Part shown: positions 21,249-33,457 of the stretch, in pieces
How positions within the stretch are numbered: position 1 is the first letter of the stretch
How the letters are laid out: each line of letters starts with the position of its first letter
The notes under the pieces: generated by a model
Told to the model about the DNA's origin: nothing
The model's database searches: none
What the model saw: the letters and a program-made list of their open reading frames with translations, nothing else
Program-made: the position numbers and the translations under genes
Source of the DNA: Linepithema humile
Lineage: Eukaryota > Arthropoda > Insecta > Hymenoptera > Formicidae
Reading direction: 5' to 3'
Assembly (NCBI RefSeq): GCF_040581485.1
Contig: NC_090133.1
Span: forward strand, 15,686,001-15,750,000
DNA length: 64,000 nt

Positions 21249-21326
21249 CTGTTGCTTGCATATGATGCTGCAAAGTTTGCGCGATTTGAGAGTCATATGC
21301 ACATGCGAGTTGAAAGCGATATGTAC

Positions 21327-21487
21327 AGACGGCGTCATTATATAATGTGTCTTCCTATTTTATACAGTATACATTACGTTTATACGTAATCCGTAATATA
21401 TATTAGTGTAATATATATTACGAATTATGTATAAACGTAACGTATACTGTATAAAATAGGAAGACACATTACATAATGACGCCGTCT
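21327..21487. repeat. 161-bp palindrome
   Basis: Near-perfect inverted arms beginning AGACGGCGTCATTATATAAT, with CCTATTTTATACAGTATAC / GTATACTGTATAAAATAGG inside. MITE-like. From 21488 to 22328 I see only AT-rich sequence, including a roughly 60-bp motif repeated around 22030-22210 (TTCACTCTTCTTTATAT). Confidence 0.8.
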
Positions 21488-22328
21488 ATGCAGATGAAAT
21501 TAAAGCAATATACTCTGAAATTACTATATAAATTTTAATATTATATATAGAAACGTTATACATCATGTATTTGTTTATATTGTATGTAAATATAATGTCT
21601 CTGTAAAAAAAGTAATATATAAACAATTGAAGACGATTATATATACCATATTATAATTATTAAATATATGTATACAAATTAGAACACATAATTTTAGTCA
21701 TGCAATATTGTATATAATTATATCATTATCTACATTATAATCATTTGTAACAGTTTACCACTTTTCACAGTAGCATACATACAATAAGCAAACACATGTA
21801 TACGTTCTTACATAATATTAAATTTTATATAGCAATTTAAGAATATATTTTATTACAAACGGATCTATTATATGGATCTATCATATGGATAGAAAGAGAA
21901 TTCCGCAAAAAAAGAATTTTTTTTATAAAATAAAATAAAAAAATTATATATATATATCTAATTAAAAATAAGTAGGGACATATATGTATATATAAATTCT
22001 AGCGTTTTATTAATTAATTCTTTTTACAATATGAATTAATTCACTCTTCTTTATATGAAACTTTGCGTAAGTAATGTGATAAAATAAAAAACTGTTCAAT
22101 ATGCATGAGTTCACTCTTCTTTATATAAAACTTTGCGTAAGTGATATGATAAAATAAAAAATTGTTCAATATGCATGAGTTCACTCTTCTTTATATAAAA
22201 CTTAAAATAAAAAACTGTCACATCTATTCATTGCTTTTTTTCATAATAATATGAATAGTTTATAGTAGATAAAATAAAAAGATTTTTTCAAACATATTTA
22301 AACTTTATAAACAAAAACTTTCAACTTA

Positions 22329-24868
22329 TTAATTTACTTGATGAAGATCTTCTTCGCGCGATTCGTCTTGATCATTTTGATCTCTTGAGTGCATACGCTG
22401 TTGATGTCGGTGTCTTTGTTTAGCTGAGCGTAAGGCTTCCGATACGTAATATTTAAACTCAGCCGTTGTTAATTTTGAATGTACAGAAGTAGCATCTAAA
22501 ATAAAAATACTTATTTTAAATAACTAGCAGATATTTAAAATAATTATCTGTGATTTAATTACAAATTTATTATAGATTTATATAAAATTTATTTTGAAAT
22601 ATACATTCATATATAGGGTATCTCGAAATTCAACTACAATAAGTTTGTAATATAAACATTCTTAAAAAATTAAGCAATAAAAATATATATTTGCGGTTAT
22701 TTAGTGTAAGAAATAATTTTTATAATGTAAGAATTTGAAGTCAGAATTTTTTTTTAAAGTAAGAATTTAAAGTCAATTATAGGCTATACATTTAGAAAGT
22801 TGCTTATCCGTGAATCACATATATGCGATACCAATATTATTGCACATGCAGCTTACGAATAAGCGACCGTCTGAATATGACCTACAATGGGCCAACTTTA
22901 AGGCCTTATATCTAAATAAGCATTATATTAAAAATTCTAAATATTTTTATTACTTCATTTTTCGAGATCTTTACTGCAGTAATTTTATTTTTTATGCTTG
23001 AATTAAGATAATTTTATATGAGTATTATTGCAAATTTATTGTCGTTGAATATATATAAAATATAATTCTTGTTGTAGACATACCATATAAAGCATTAATT
23101 ATTCGTTGATCCGATAACTTTTCCTTTATAGAGCGGTTATTATTGTCTTTGCCTGTCCATGTGAATGATAGGGCTACATTTGTAGTAAAAATCTCTTTAA
23201 ACGCCAAATGTATTATTTCTTTTGCATTTCGTCCTCCAATGGATGCAAGGTATTCTACCTATTATAGATAATATGCATTAACATAACATATAACATATTA
23301 CATAATAAAATATTGATTCATTAAAAAGATAAGATCAAAAAATTATTACTATTTCGGTATATATTGTGTCGTCTGACCGATTAAACTTTAATACTGCTTC
23401 AACAGTGTGAAACGGGATTATGTTTGGTTTCACAGGTCTTCTATTTATTTTTTCTATATGTAAGCATTGATTCCTCGTTCTATTAACAAAAAAATTATAA
23501 ACAAAGTGTTAAATATTCGATAATTTTCTAATAAAAAATGTTTCTAAAATTCCTTACATTTTAAATAACAAGAAAAAAGTTGTATTAAGTAAATCTTGAA
23601 ATTTATTAATGCAACAGATGGTTTTTATGTCTTATATAAAAATTTCAAAAAATGAGATAAAAATTACATTATAGAGATTAGGAATTACTGGAAAAAATAG
23701 AGAAAAAGTTTCATAAACACAAGTCTATTATTAACATGCAAAAAAGACAGATAAGCTATTTTAAAATTGTAAAAGAATTGTTTCATTACCTGAATTCTGT
23801 CATTACGTTTCTCACACATTCCATCACTTGCATTTTAATTTCATTGATAATATTAGTATTTTCCTGCAGAGTATTTTGATGATACGTTATGGTGGGATTA
23901 GGATGTTCGTGATTAGAAGTGAGTGTATAATTAGGTTGTGTGTTATAAGTAACATTATTATGAGGTACTGGAGCTGACAGCAAAGTCAATGATGGAGTCT
24001 CGGAATCACGTGACAGTGAGGATGAATAAGATTGAGGTGAAGATGATGTATAAGATTCAGGACTTATTACTGAAGACGATTCAATTGTATTTTCAAGATG
24101 TGCCATCTTCTGATTACGTGTTGATTCTCTATTATGATGTGGTGTATAATGAACCATATTATTTGTCATCGGAATTAATGGTGGAATATGAGATGCCGAT
24201 GATACTGGCAAACATTCATATGATGAAAGATGTTTAGTCGCATTTTGACAAGGTATTTCTATATTTCCGATAGGACACTCTGTATTATTATTCATTTCAT
24301 AATCATATTTTTTATTACGTATTTGTTCAGTATCAATCATTGAAGTTAATGGAAAAGATAAAATCTGAGATTCTGAGAATGTTTGAGAATTTGTAAATGA
24401 TGGATGTTTAATTGTTGAAGAACATGAAGGCTTAGATATCGTACAAAATGAAGATTGAGATACGATAGATGAATTTGTTACAGATGTCACTGGAAATTGA
24501 TCGTGAGATATCGGAGTTGTATTGGCAAAAGGTCGAGAATTTAATGCCAATTGAGATGCAATAATTGGTTGAGAACCATGTATAGATGAATCATCTATAT
24601 GTGACGGCAAGTGAATTGATTTGTCAGTTGAGAGTAACGTTATGGATGCAGAATGACATTTGGATGCACTGTTAATTGCTTTCTGTTTAGCCAATTCTTC
24701 ATTCTCATATTGTGATAAATTCTTTCGAATATTTCTGATCTCATCTGTAACAGAAGTCTTGTTTTGCTCTTTATATCGTTTAGCTGATTCCCCTTCATTG
24801 TCAGAAGATTCGGTAGTTTCATAACGCAAAGGTTTTTTTATATTTTTTCTCTTAGGTCGTCTATTCAT
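22329..24868 (-). CDS. DUF4806-type transposon-borne protein, copy B
   Basis: Four exons, 24868-23790, 23479-23350, 23258-23084 and 22495-22329, join in frame to 516 aa. A basic N-terminus (MNRRPKRKNIKKPLRYETTE) is followed by about 300 residues of Ser/Thr/Asn/Pro-rich low complexity and a helix (ENTNIINEIKMQVMECVRNV). The C-terminal exons give the DUF4806-like core (VEYLASIGGRNAKEIIHLAF, then NVALSFTWTGKDNNNRSIKE) and a His/Arg/Gln-rich tail. It differs strongly from copy A outside this core. An acceptor lies just before the ATG, so an untranslated first exon probably exists. Function unknown; its position inside the same type of transposon as copy A suggests a transposon accessory protein. 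Confidence 0.75.
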
Positions 24869-25121
24869 ATTGACTTTATATCTGCAAAATTAAAATATTT
24901 AATTGTTACATAAACTTTGGCAAGAATAATTTTATCATAAAGTAGCAATAAAAAACATGATTATATATAGTAAGTTATAAAGAAGATAATGCACAATATT
25001 AACAGTCGGGAAATATAAGCTGATATCGCAATGATAATGAAATATTTTTATGTAAAGAGATAAGTCTATATATAAATTTATATATATTAATATATACAAA
25101 AGAAAATGATAGTTATATATA

Positions 25122-26408
25122 TTAGGTGTAGTAAAAAGTAATCCATTATTTTTCTAATAGATGGCTATAGTAATCCGTATCTCGCGTTGTATAAGTGCGA
25201 TCGGGTCACGCTTTATGGCGTTAGAAAGATAAGATTTCGAACTAAAAAAACTTCTGAAACAGTTTTGTGATTGCTTGACTCAGCATTGTTTGAGCGCACG
25301 TCAAGGATGGACACCAGCAAAGAGAAAATACGTCATATTCTACAGTTTTTCTTTGATAAAGGTGAAAACGCAAGCCAGGCGGCTAAAAATGTGAATAATG
25401 TTTATGGTCCTGATACTGTAACAGCCAATTACGCGCAATTTTGGTTTCGTCGATTCCGTTTCGGTAATTTTGATGTCAAAGATGCACCACGCCCTGGAAG
25501 GCCAATTGTCGAAAATGTTGATAAAATAATGAAAATCGTCGAGTCCGACCGTCATGTAAGCACTGTTTCGATTGCCCAGAAGCTAAACATTGCACAAAAA
25601 ACCGTTTGGAACCACTTAAATAAGGCTGGATTCCAAAAGAAGCTCGATGTATGGGTGCCTCACGAATTAACGCAAAAAAACCTCATGGACCGAATTTCCA
25701 TCTGCGAATTGCTGCTGAATCGCAACAAAATCGACAGTTTCTGAAGCGGATGGTTACTGGTGATGAAAAGTGGATCACTTACGACAATGTCAAGCGAAAA
25801 CGGTCGTGGTCGAATCGCAGTGAGCCGGCGCAAAAGGTGGCCAAGCCAGGATTGACGGCCAGGAAGGCTTTGCTGTGTGTTTGGTGGGATTGGCAAGGAA
25901 TCATCTACTATGAGCTGCTCCCCTACGGCCAAACTCTTAATTCGGATCTGTACTGTCAACAATTGGACCGTCTAAAGGAAGCAATCGCCCTGAAGCGGCC
26001 AGCTTTGGCCAATAGAAGAGGAATTGTGTTCCATCAGGACAACGCCAGGCCACACACATCGATAGTGACTCGCCAAAAGCTCCGGGAGCTTGGTTGGGAG
26101 GTTCTTATGCATCCACCTTATAGTCCGGACCTGGCGCCAAGTGATTACTACCTGTTCCTGTCTATGGCGAATAATTTTGCTGGTGAAAAATTTGCCTCAA
26201 GAGAAGCTTGTGAAAATCGACTGTCCCAGTTTTTTACCAGTAGGGACGAGGGTTTCTATGAGAGAGGCATTATGAAATTACCTTCAAAATGGCAACAAGT
26301 TATCGAACAAAACGGTGCATATTTGACCTAAATCGGATCATTCTAACTATGCTAAATAAAGCCTTCAATTTAATGCAAAAATAATGGATTACTTTTTACT
26401 ACACCTAA
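25122..26408 (+). mobile_element. Mariner element, 1287 bp, TA target duplication
   Basis: Terminal repeats of at least 32 bp are identical at both ends (TTAGGTGTAGTAAAAAGTAA and reverse complement), flanked by TA at 25120-25121 and 26409-26410. Length and transposase match the mariner family. It is nested between the CtIP-like and DUF4806-type genes of the CACTA-like element. Identical ends suggest a recent insertion. Confidence 0.95.
25271..26331 (+). pseudogene. Mariner transposase with one frameshift
   Basis: The paired helix-turn-helix region is at the N-terminus (start probably MDTSKEKIRHIL at 25310). The catalytic triad is present: first Asp in TGDEKWITYDN, second in FHQDNARPHTS, third in HPPYSPDLAPSDYYLF, giving the mariner DD34D spacing. 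The first frame stops at about 25742 (TGA) and the second continues from QFLKRMVTGDEK, so a one-base change near 25720-25740 breaks the gene. Otherwise the protein is full length (about 345 aa) and ends at 26331. Confidence 0.93.
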
Positions 26409-26896
26409 TATATAAATCTATATATTATGTTATCCAAAATATAATATATACATGTAAAATAATAAATCAATCTATGTTCAAGCCATGAAAGCACTTAATA
26501 CTTCCTTCCGGTCATATTTGACGCATGTATAATATTTTGAATACAGATGTTTTATGTTTGTTTAGTTTCATCAAACTTTAAGAAATACAAAATACATGGA
26601 ATAATTGAAACAAATATATTTACAAACAAATTTAGAATGACAGGTTCGTAAGATCAAAGTCACAAATGTAAATAATCGAGGCAAATACGAGCCGAACACG
26701 GATGGTAATGCGTTGAGCTTTGTAGAAAATTAATTTTTCTACGAAGCTAAATGCTGTGCACAAGGTACAAATTTTCTTGGTACATCACCAAGCATTATAA
26801 TGTAAATGTTCTCCATTCGAGATACAATTTAAATATATTTACTATTTTTAATATTAAACATATTATGTTCTTACTTATATTGTAATTGACTATGTC

Positions 26897-27929
26897 TCAA
26901 TTTAAATTTTGCCGATAAGTGGATGTCTCAGGAAATTCTGGATTCCAAAAACCTGTACAAAAATTTAATTTATCATATATATGTATTATGTATAATATAT
27001 AAAGTATATATGGAAATACACAAAACTTATACCTTCTGGTGTATTTGCTGGTCTCTCGTATCTGTGTCGGTGACGCGAGACTTGATTTCTCCGTTTCTGC
27101 AACTTTTCTCCCATCAATGACAAATTCTTGTAATACTGAAAATAAAACAAGATTAGAAATTAATTTTTTTTTTTTTGTAAAAAAATGTGCTTTATGCAAT
27201 TATATGTATGTATATTATTTGTTAACTGTCTATTACCTGTTTGCATTCCCAGCAATCCCAGCCATCTATTTTTGCTCTGTCAGCTTTGCATCGCATATTA
27301 AGCTGCTCTGGAATGTTTTTCTTTCTTCTTTTCCTGCAAATAATTTTTTATGTATCAGATGGACAAAGAAAATTACATTAACTTGTATTAAAAAATATTT
27401 ACCTATTTTTCTTCAGTAATATTTCCACAGGTGGTTTATTTTCCGTATCACATAAATTGATGTCATTTATGTCATTGATGTCATTCCTCTTTAATTTCTC
27501 TTTTAAACGTCTAGCTCTATTAGATCTACTCTCTGTAGGACTGAGCTCTACTACATCATCTTCGACAGTTTCATTGGTGCTTGAAGCATTACTTTTCGAA
27601 GTAACAAATACTTTTTCTAGAGAAATATCACTAATGGAATTCTCTTCTGTTTTTGGCAATATGCTAGTTGGTTTATTTGGCAATGATATCTTCTTTTCGT
27701 TGCACTTTGCTGATTGAAACACAAGTCGAGATTGCTTCATCAGATTTTTGCCATATATTCTAGGGCATCCATGGAATAATATTGATGGACTTTTTGGTGG
27801 ACTGGTAATTTTCTTGTCAGAATCGATGAAACTCGTATTCAATGTATCTAATCCCAAAAAGGGTCTATCAGCTTTTATAGAAATATCATGTTTTTTATCA
27901 TTGCTCTTCTTTTTCATGTGCTTCTTCAT
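26897..27929 (-). CDS. CtIP/RBBP8/Sae2-like C-terminal protein inside a transposon
   Basis: Exons 27929-27403, 27333-27237, 27135-27033 and 26952-26897 have GT/AG borders and one frame (260 aa from the ATG at 27929). The C-terminus carries the Sae2/CtIP signature: KADRAKIDGWDCWECKQYY (CxxC), SRHRHRYERP, and PEGFWNPEFPET at the end. CtIP with the MRN nuclease starts DNA end resection and opens hairpin ends. The N-terminal half is Ser/Lys-rich without a known domain, and the CtIP tetramerisation coiled coil is not visible. An upstream exon-like acidic stretch at about 28130-28075 could not be joined in frame. It is either the 3' part of a host gene caught in the element or a captured copy; start codon uncertain. 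Confidence 0.7.
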
Positions 27930-28633
27930 AGTAAAGTTATTGGTTCGTCATCGCTGATTTAATAAAAAATACATTAAAGAATAAAGAATTATAATTTATA
28001 GTAACGTATGAGTGCAGTGTAAGAGTAGCAACAAAGTGTAAAGATACAATTTTGCTTATCTTTTTACATTCGTTACCTACGGGCACATCCACTTCACTGT
28101 CAGTTAATTTTAATGTCAAGTCTGAGTCTGACTCAAACTTATCAATGTTATATATATCGAGCGCGGATATATCGTGAATCCAGCACTGTACGTATATATT
28201 AGTGGGGTTATCTGTTAAGAAGCATTTTCGGACATATGTTTATTAAACAATTTTAACTCTAAATAACTTCAATAACACGCCCTTAAGCTATGAACCTCGA
28301 GTCATGGGACACTCTGTACATAAAATTAACAATTTTTACAGTAACAAATATTATGAAGTCGTTATATATTCCTATTTTACAATAAAATGTAAAAAGAAAA
28401 ATAATTTTTATGTAATTTTTATTGTAAACGTACCATGTATAATAAATGAATCCCCACACATTGAGAAGCATATTCATAATTAAAAAATTATTAAATTCTA
28501 AAGAAGACCGCCTTTCATGTGAATAATAAAGATGTATGAAATATATACAAAAAAGGACAAAAATAATCTTTTTCATAAGTCAAAATTAAAAATAGTGTAA
28601 AAACAAAACATTAAATAATTGAAAAATCTATTA

Positions 28634-30801
28634 TCAAAAATTTATAGCAGCTACTACATACTTATATGTGTCAGTGCCTTCATTACTGCTACTATTATCA
28701 CTTTTATCAGTTTCAAAAAATGGCATTCTGTAACATTTTGTTACAACATTTGTTAAAGGAACAATTTCATTATTAAGTAATTTTGAACATACGAAAAATT
28801 CAACTTTGTCAGATAAAATGCCAACATCATAAAAATGTTTAACGTATTTAAATTTTTTTACAATAAAATAATATTGTTCATCCGCTACAAGAATATTTTG
28901 AATCAAACAAATTGATGAACATTTCAAAAGACAACAGTTATTGTTAAGACGAAGACTAAAAATCATGTTATTGTATTCTAATTTTTTATATTGCTTACAA
29001 AGAAGGAATATTTCATCTTGAATTAATGGACCAGATTCATGTGATTGTGATACTCGAATGTGATTATTCATTGTCAACTTTTCATAGTGTATTGGTTGTC
29101 CATGATATTCGCTCATTCTTCGAATAAACTGCTGCAAAGGAAGATGTGGCTTCCTGATATACTTTCTGATAAATGGAATTTTATTTTCAAATGGAAAAGT
29201 AGAAATGGTGTCTAAGGGTCCAAATCTTTTGACATCTTCTGTTAAATGTAACAAGCCATGAATGTTGTAAGATATAAAATCCTTGCCGTAAATATTCTCA
29301 GATAATAAAACAAATTTTTTTAATGCAATATCAGAGAAATGCAATAATTTTTGTGAATATGTTGAAGATATTAATATACGTATTGATGTATGAAGCAACA
29401 AAAAATGCAAATAAACATCTTCTTGCAATATTCCACTTAGTACAACAGGACTTGTATATAGTAAGAATTGTCGGAATTCTGTGGCTTTATAATCTCTCCA
29501 ATCTTTCAAAGATCTTGAAAGATTGGTGATCGAGAAAATTCTACTGGACAATATTTCCATATACTTTCCAATCTTGAAGATATCAAGTCAATATGTCTAG
29601 CAGATAATTTTGCGGATTTTGTAAAATTTCCAATCAACCATGCTTTACAAAGTCTTCTTACCACGCCTAGACACACTAAATGCATGTAATCAAATGGCAC
29701 TTGAGATACCATATTTAATGGAATTTGTAACAGAGGACTAACTGTCTCATTACTATGATGATTATTATATTTCCATTGTGCGTATTCATTATCTGTACGA
29801 GGCTCATGAGTTGTACCAAGGAAAGACATTGTTCCATTTAAATAAAGACCTGAAACTTTACATTTAGAACAAGGATATTTGGCATTGTGAGCTTTATGAT
29901 TTAAAATAAATGCTCTAGCAGGAGCATCGGCTATAAAACTCCTATAAATAATAGGTATTAATTTATTTCGATAAACAATACCTCTAGCATTAGAAATTTT
30001 TTTTATTTCTTCAATAAAATATTTAAAAAATATATTTGGATTATTAGGTTTTTTATAACCTTTGTATATTCCAACTATTCCAGGACTATTATCAGTTATA
30101 TTGTAAATTCGAAATTGAATAGGCCAAATTTGAATTTTTCCATTACGATGTAATTGTGCTCCATCAGTACTAATATCTATCTCTAAGGAAAGTGGAATTG
30201 CATGAGAATGCATGTTAGATAATTTTGCAATAATAGATACTTCGAAGCCAATATGAACATATTCTCCATCTTCAAGTTTTACAATTTCTCCAGTGTTAGA
30301 AGGAGTCTTTAAAAGAGTGCGTATGTCCTTAGGTAAATATGAAAAACAAGAATGAGAAATTAATACTTTCAATATTGCATTTCCCTGAACATGAGTGAAA
30401 TTATTTTGAACAAAACAAGAAACTAATTGTTTGTGGAAATTATCAATTATTTCAATATTGTTGTCGTCAGAATAATCACATTCTTCATCAGTATAATTAT
30501 GGTTAATCCATACATCCTCATCAGAATCTATTTCAGAAAATTCCGCATTAATTTCTTCATTTTGAAACTGAAATAATTCATTATTCGAAGAATTTACATC
30601 TAAACATAGAGATTCATTGCACATTCCATCTTTTGTATTCACTTGAAACAGATAATTATCTACTGATCTTGTATTGTATGTTTTCTCATGTATTGTTGTG
30701 TTATGCACATTTTCCTTAATTGCTTTCTTTATTCGCTGTTGTTGACGAACAGAAAGGCTATTAAATGGCTTCTGAGATGGACAATCATAAACCGGCTTCA
30801 T
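28634..30801 (-). pseudogene. CACTA/EnSpm-like transposase, one frameshift
   Basis: Two overlapping minus frames (30801-29506 and 29560-28634) make one protein of about 720 aa broken by a frameshift near 29515-29545. Features common to this family: an N-terminus with RQQQRIKKAIKENV, an acidic stretch, LPKDIRTLLKTP, LEIDISTDGAQLHRNGKIQI, DAPARAFILNHKAHNAKYPC with CSKC, PFDYMHLVCLGVVRRL, then DYKATEFRQFLLYTSPVVLS, YNIHGLLHLTEDVKRFG and STFPFENKIPFI. These are the motifs of the animal CACTA/EnSpm-like transposases I remember. It should act on the CCCAGA...TCTGGG ends. The frameshift means this copy is probably inactive. Confidence 0.75.
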
Positions 30802-31241
30802 TGTGGAATAATCTAGGCTGTAATTTATAAAAATAATGTAGTTTATAAAATTTTTAAAAATTTATAACTGTAAAATTCTGTAAAGATTTCAAATATATTG
30901 CATTGCAGATTACATTAAGGCAGGAATCAGTTTAAAGAAGAACTACAGCTTCTATTGAGAATTAAAAGAAAATATTAAAATAATAAAAGTCAGAACTAAA
31001 AAACGTCGATAAATTCGGATTATCATTATGTATAACTTAATTGCATCATCTGTTCTTTTTATGAAAATAATAGAAAACAAAACAATACAATATAAAGAAT
31101 ACAGAAAATACAAGAAAATAATTGCAAATTTTACTGAACATATATAGTTATATTTTTCCATCTTAAATTTTATATGTTACAATATAAAAGAAAATAATAT
31201 GACATATTTTATAATTTTAATGTATATACTTCTTTCAAAAA

Positions 31242-31242
31242 C

Positions 31243-31270
<28 letters not shown>
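31242..31270. repeat. (AT)n microsatellite
   Basis: Short run of AT dinucleotides. The surrounding 30802-31298 holds only AT-rich sequence with no gene seen. Confidence 0.9.
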
Positions 31271-31273
<3 letters not shown>

Positions 31274-31298
31274 CATATAACTTTATTAAAATTACAAT

Positions 31299-31385
31299 CC
31301 CAGACAGTACAAATGTCTAAAATACGTTTAAAAACTTGTAGACATACATCTTGTAAATGTTTTTAAGACATTTGTACTGTCTGGG
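31299..31385. mobile_element. 87-bp CCCAGACAG MITE with AT target duplication
   Basis: Inverted ends CCCAGACAGTACAAATGTCT / AGACATTTGTACTGTCTGGG, flanked by AT (31297-31298 and 31386-31387). Small member of the CCCA...TGGG family with a two-base duplication, nested inside the larger element. Confidence 0.85.
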
Positions 31386-32043
31386 ATAGGAATCTGTTTC
31401 TTTATACAGAGTTACATGTATATATTTTTCTACAAATCATATTTTTTTATATTATGACAAAAAAATGTAATAAAAATGATAGTTTTTAAAATGTAGATAA
31501 TATGCATATAAAAATATATTTATTTTTAAACTGACTTTTCTGACTTTTCACATAAAGTTGAAAATATATAGGTTAGAACACTTCAAAATATACTACGCTA
31601 CAGATATAGAATATATTTTGAAAATATATGATGTTTTTATCGATACGAGTTACTTACGAGAAGAGTGAATGAGGGCTGCAGTAGAATGTGTTGAGCAGAG
31701 CAATGTTTTTCACTTAAATTAATACAGTCAGTCACGTATATCACATAACCGCAGTTACTATCGCTACTCGCTATTCCTTTGTTAGAATGCTTCCTGTGCG
31801 CTGCGCGGGACAAGTCGTTTGAGCACAACGACTGCAAGCAACTTACGAGCAAATATGGTATCCATTTGCATGTGATTTGCTGGTGTATAACGGACAATAC
31901 ATGAGCTTAATAAATTTGCGGGCAAAACTCACGCAAACCGCGTACAAAGTTTATATGCATAAGACGCGCAAACTTTGCGCGCAAGAAATGTTATCTGGGA
32001 ATATATAATGTATAACTAGAAATGTATAATCATCTGGTTGTAA

Positions 32044-32149
32044 TTGCTGGATTCACACTGGAAAGAAAGATTGTTTTATATAAAACAAATTCTCCTATTG
32101 GATATCGGACGTCGTACGTCGGAAATCGGACCCAGTGTGAATGCAGCAA
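32044..32149. repeat. About 105-bp MITE, TGCTGGATTCACACTGG ends
   Basis: TGGATTCACACTGG on the left and CCCAGTGTGAATGCAGC on the right are inverted, with GACGTCGTACGTC in the middle. No clean target duplication. Confidence 0.6.
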
Positions 32150-32464
32150 ATGCGGCCTTTGTAATCATGGGGGTTTCAGAAAGGTTATAGGTAGCTATTG
32201 AGGTGGGTTTTTTAGCTGGTAGGCGGCCTGGTTGACCATCTGGGTATATGAGATATCTGGGAGTTGAATCGTTTTCAGAGGGGAAGATCCGGAATGCCAC
32301 CCGCATGGGATCTCCGGATCGAAACTTTTGAGAAGGTAAAGATTCTCAGATTTGATTATGCCTGGATATAATTCCAGGTTGAATCCAGCACTTCCTCTTG
32401 GTACGGGCTAGGAGGGGTCTTTGGAAGATTTTTTCCATCTCCGAAAAAAAAAAAAAAAAAAAAA
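32150..32464 (+). mobile_element. LINE/retroposon 3' end with poly(A)
   Basis: About 290 bp of GC-richer sequence ending in a run of about 24 A (32441-32464). It resembles a LINE 3' untranslated region (GGTTGACCATCTGGGTATATGAG). No coding domain. Confidence 0.5.
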
Positions 32465-32609
32465 ATTGTATAATAAAAAATATATGTAATTACTATGTCT
32501 TTAATCTTACTAGCCACTCTTTGCAAGTTTTATATAATCATGACTGAAACTTAAATGCGAGATAAATTGCGCAACGCGCGTCGCATAGCGGTAAACGAAC
32601 GAACTAGCA

Positions 32610-32771
32610 ATTACCGAATATTGCTTTTGTAATGTTTTTGGAATGTTGCTGTCACATTCTCACGAAATATTACAATTACATGTTCCAATAATGTCTCAAC
32701 AATATTACATTGCAACTTGAAAAATTGTAACATTGCTGCAATGTAATTGCAATGTTCTGTGCTGTATGGGA
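32610..32771. repeat. Terminal remnant of a CCCAYATAGCAC element
   Basis: Ends TGTGCTGTATGGGA, with the same AATATTG/CAATGT-rich subterminal array as the ends of 14504-20767. No partner end is visible, so it is a truncated copy. Confidence 0.6.
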
Positions 32772-32775
32772 TGTT

Positions 32776-32931
32776 AAAATTTAAAATTTGAAATTGATTA
32801 AATATTTGATTAAATAAATGTAAAAATAATTTTATATACATTATATAATGAATATATACATATATATAATGTATATAAAATTATTTTTACATTTATTTAA
32901 TCAAATATTTAATCGATGATAATTAAATTTT
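32776..32931. repeat. AT-rich palindrome, about 155 bp
   Basis: AAATATTTGATTAAATAAATG...CATTTATTTAATCAAATATTT arms around ATATATAC. MITE-like hairpin. Confidence 0.75.
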
Positions 32932-32978
32932 AAAGTAACATCTACGTAAAAAATGTTAGCATTTATTTTCTATAATAT

Positions 32979-33371
32979 TGTTGCGCCTGCAGAACGAGAT
33001 ATCACACGCGTCAACGGAACTCGCGGAAAATAAGTAAAACAACACAACACTTTATAAGAGAAAACACTTTAATTATAAACACTCAACATTCAACAAATAA
33101 TAAACGGAAATATAATTCAATATATCAGAGCTGTCATAAACGTCCGTTCGAGCAGACAGCTACCGAAGATCTGACATATGACAGCTTGTTTACAAACTGT
33201 CATAGAGACCCTTTAAACCGCTAATCGATATCGTCTTGACAACAGAAATAAGAAAGATTCTTGTTATTTACAAATGCCATATGGCTTCAACTTATAGTGA
33301 CCGATCGATATTATCGATCGGTCCGTCAGCTGTAACACACAGCATCAGCGGCGAAAAGCACAGGCGCAACA
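32979..33371 (-). repeat. Gypsy 3' LTR, 393 bp
   Basis: Begins TGTTGCGCCTG and ends CAGGCGCAACA (TG...CA rule). The minus strand immediately upstream is a polypurine tract (AGAAGGGGGGCAG). The 5' partner is missing. Confidence 0.85.
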
Positions 33372-33390
33372 CTGCCCCCCTTCTTCAAGA
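33372..33390 (-). other. Gypsy polypurine tract
   Basis: On the minus strand a purine run with six consecutive G directly abuts the 3' LTR. This is the plus-strand priming site of LTR retrotransposons. Confidence 0.8.
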
Positions 33391-33457
33391 TTGTCGTCCC
33401 GACAATTTTTCTTGAAATCAATCCAGGAAAGTTAATTGTTGTCTTCAAACTTCTAGT

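Larger units (their letters stand above)
21004..31999. mobile_element. CACTA/EnSpm-like element, 10,996 bp, CCCAGA...TCTGGG ends
   Basis: Left end CCCAGAAAACATTTTGCGCG and right end ...GAAATGTTATCTGGG (reverse complement CCCAGATAACATTTC) are similar inverted ends flanked by AA (21002-21003 and 32000-32001). All three genes inside are on the minus strand: a CACTA-like transposase (30801-28634), a CtIP/Sae2-like gene (27929-26897) and a DUF4806-type gene (24868-22329). A mariner is nested at 25122-26408. The ends and the two-base duplication match the style of the 14504-20767 element and of the 87-bp MITE at 31299, suggesting one transposition system. The superfamily assignment rests on the transposase and is from memory. 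Confidence 0.65.

Noticed and set aside
28283..28576. 97-aa hydrophobic open frame
   Set aside because: AT-rich, no start context or homology; the region also holds a decayed end of a CAGGGTGTCCC-type repeat (about 28290-28320).
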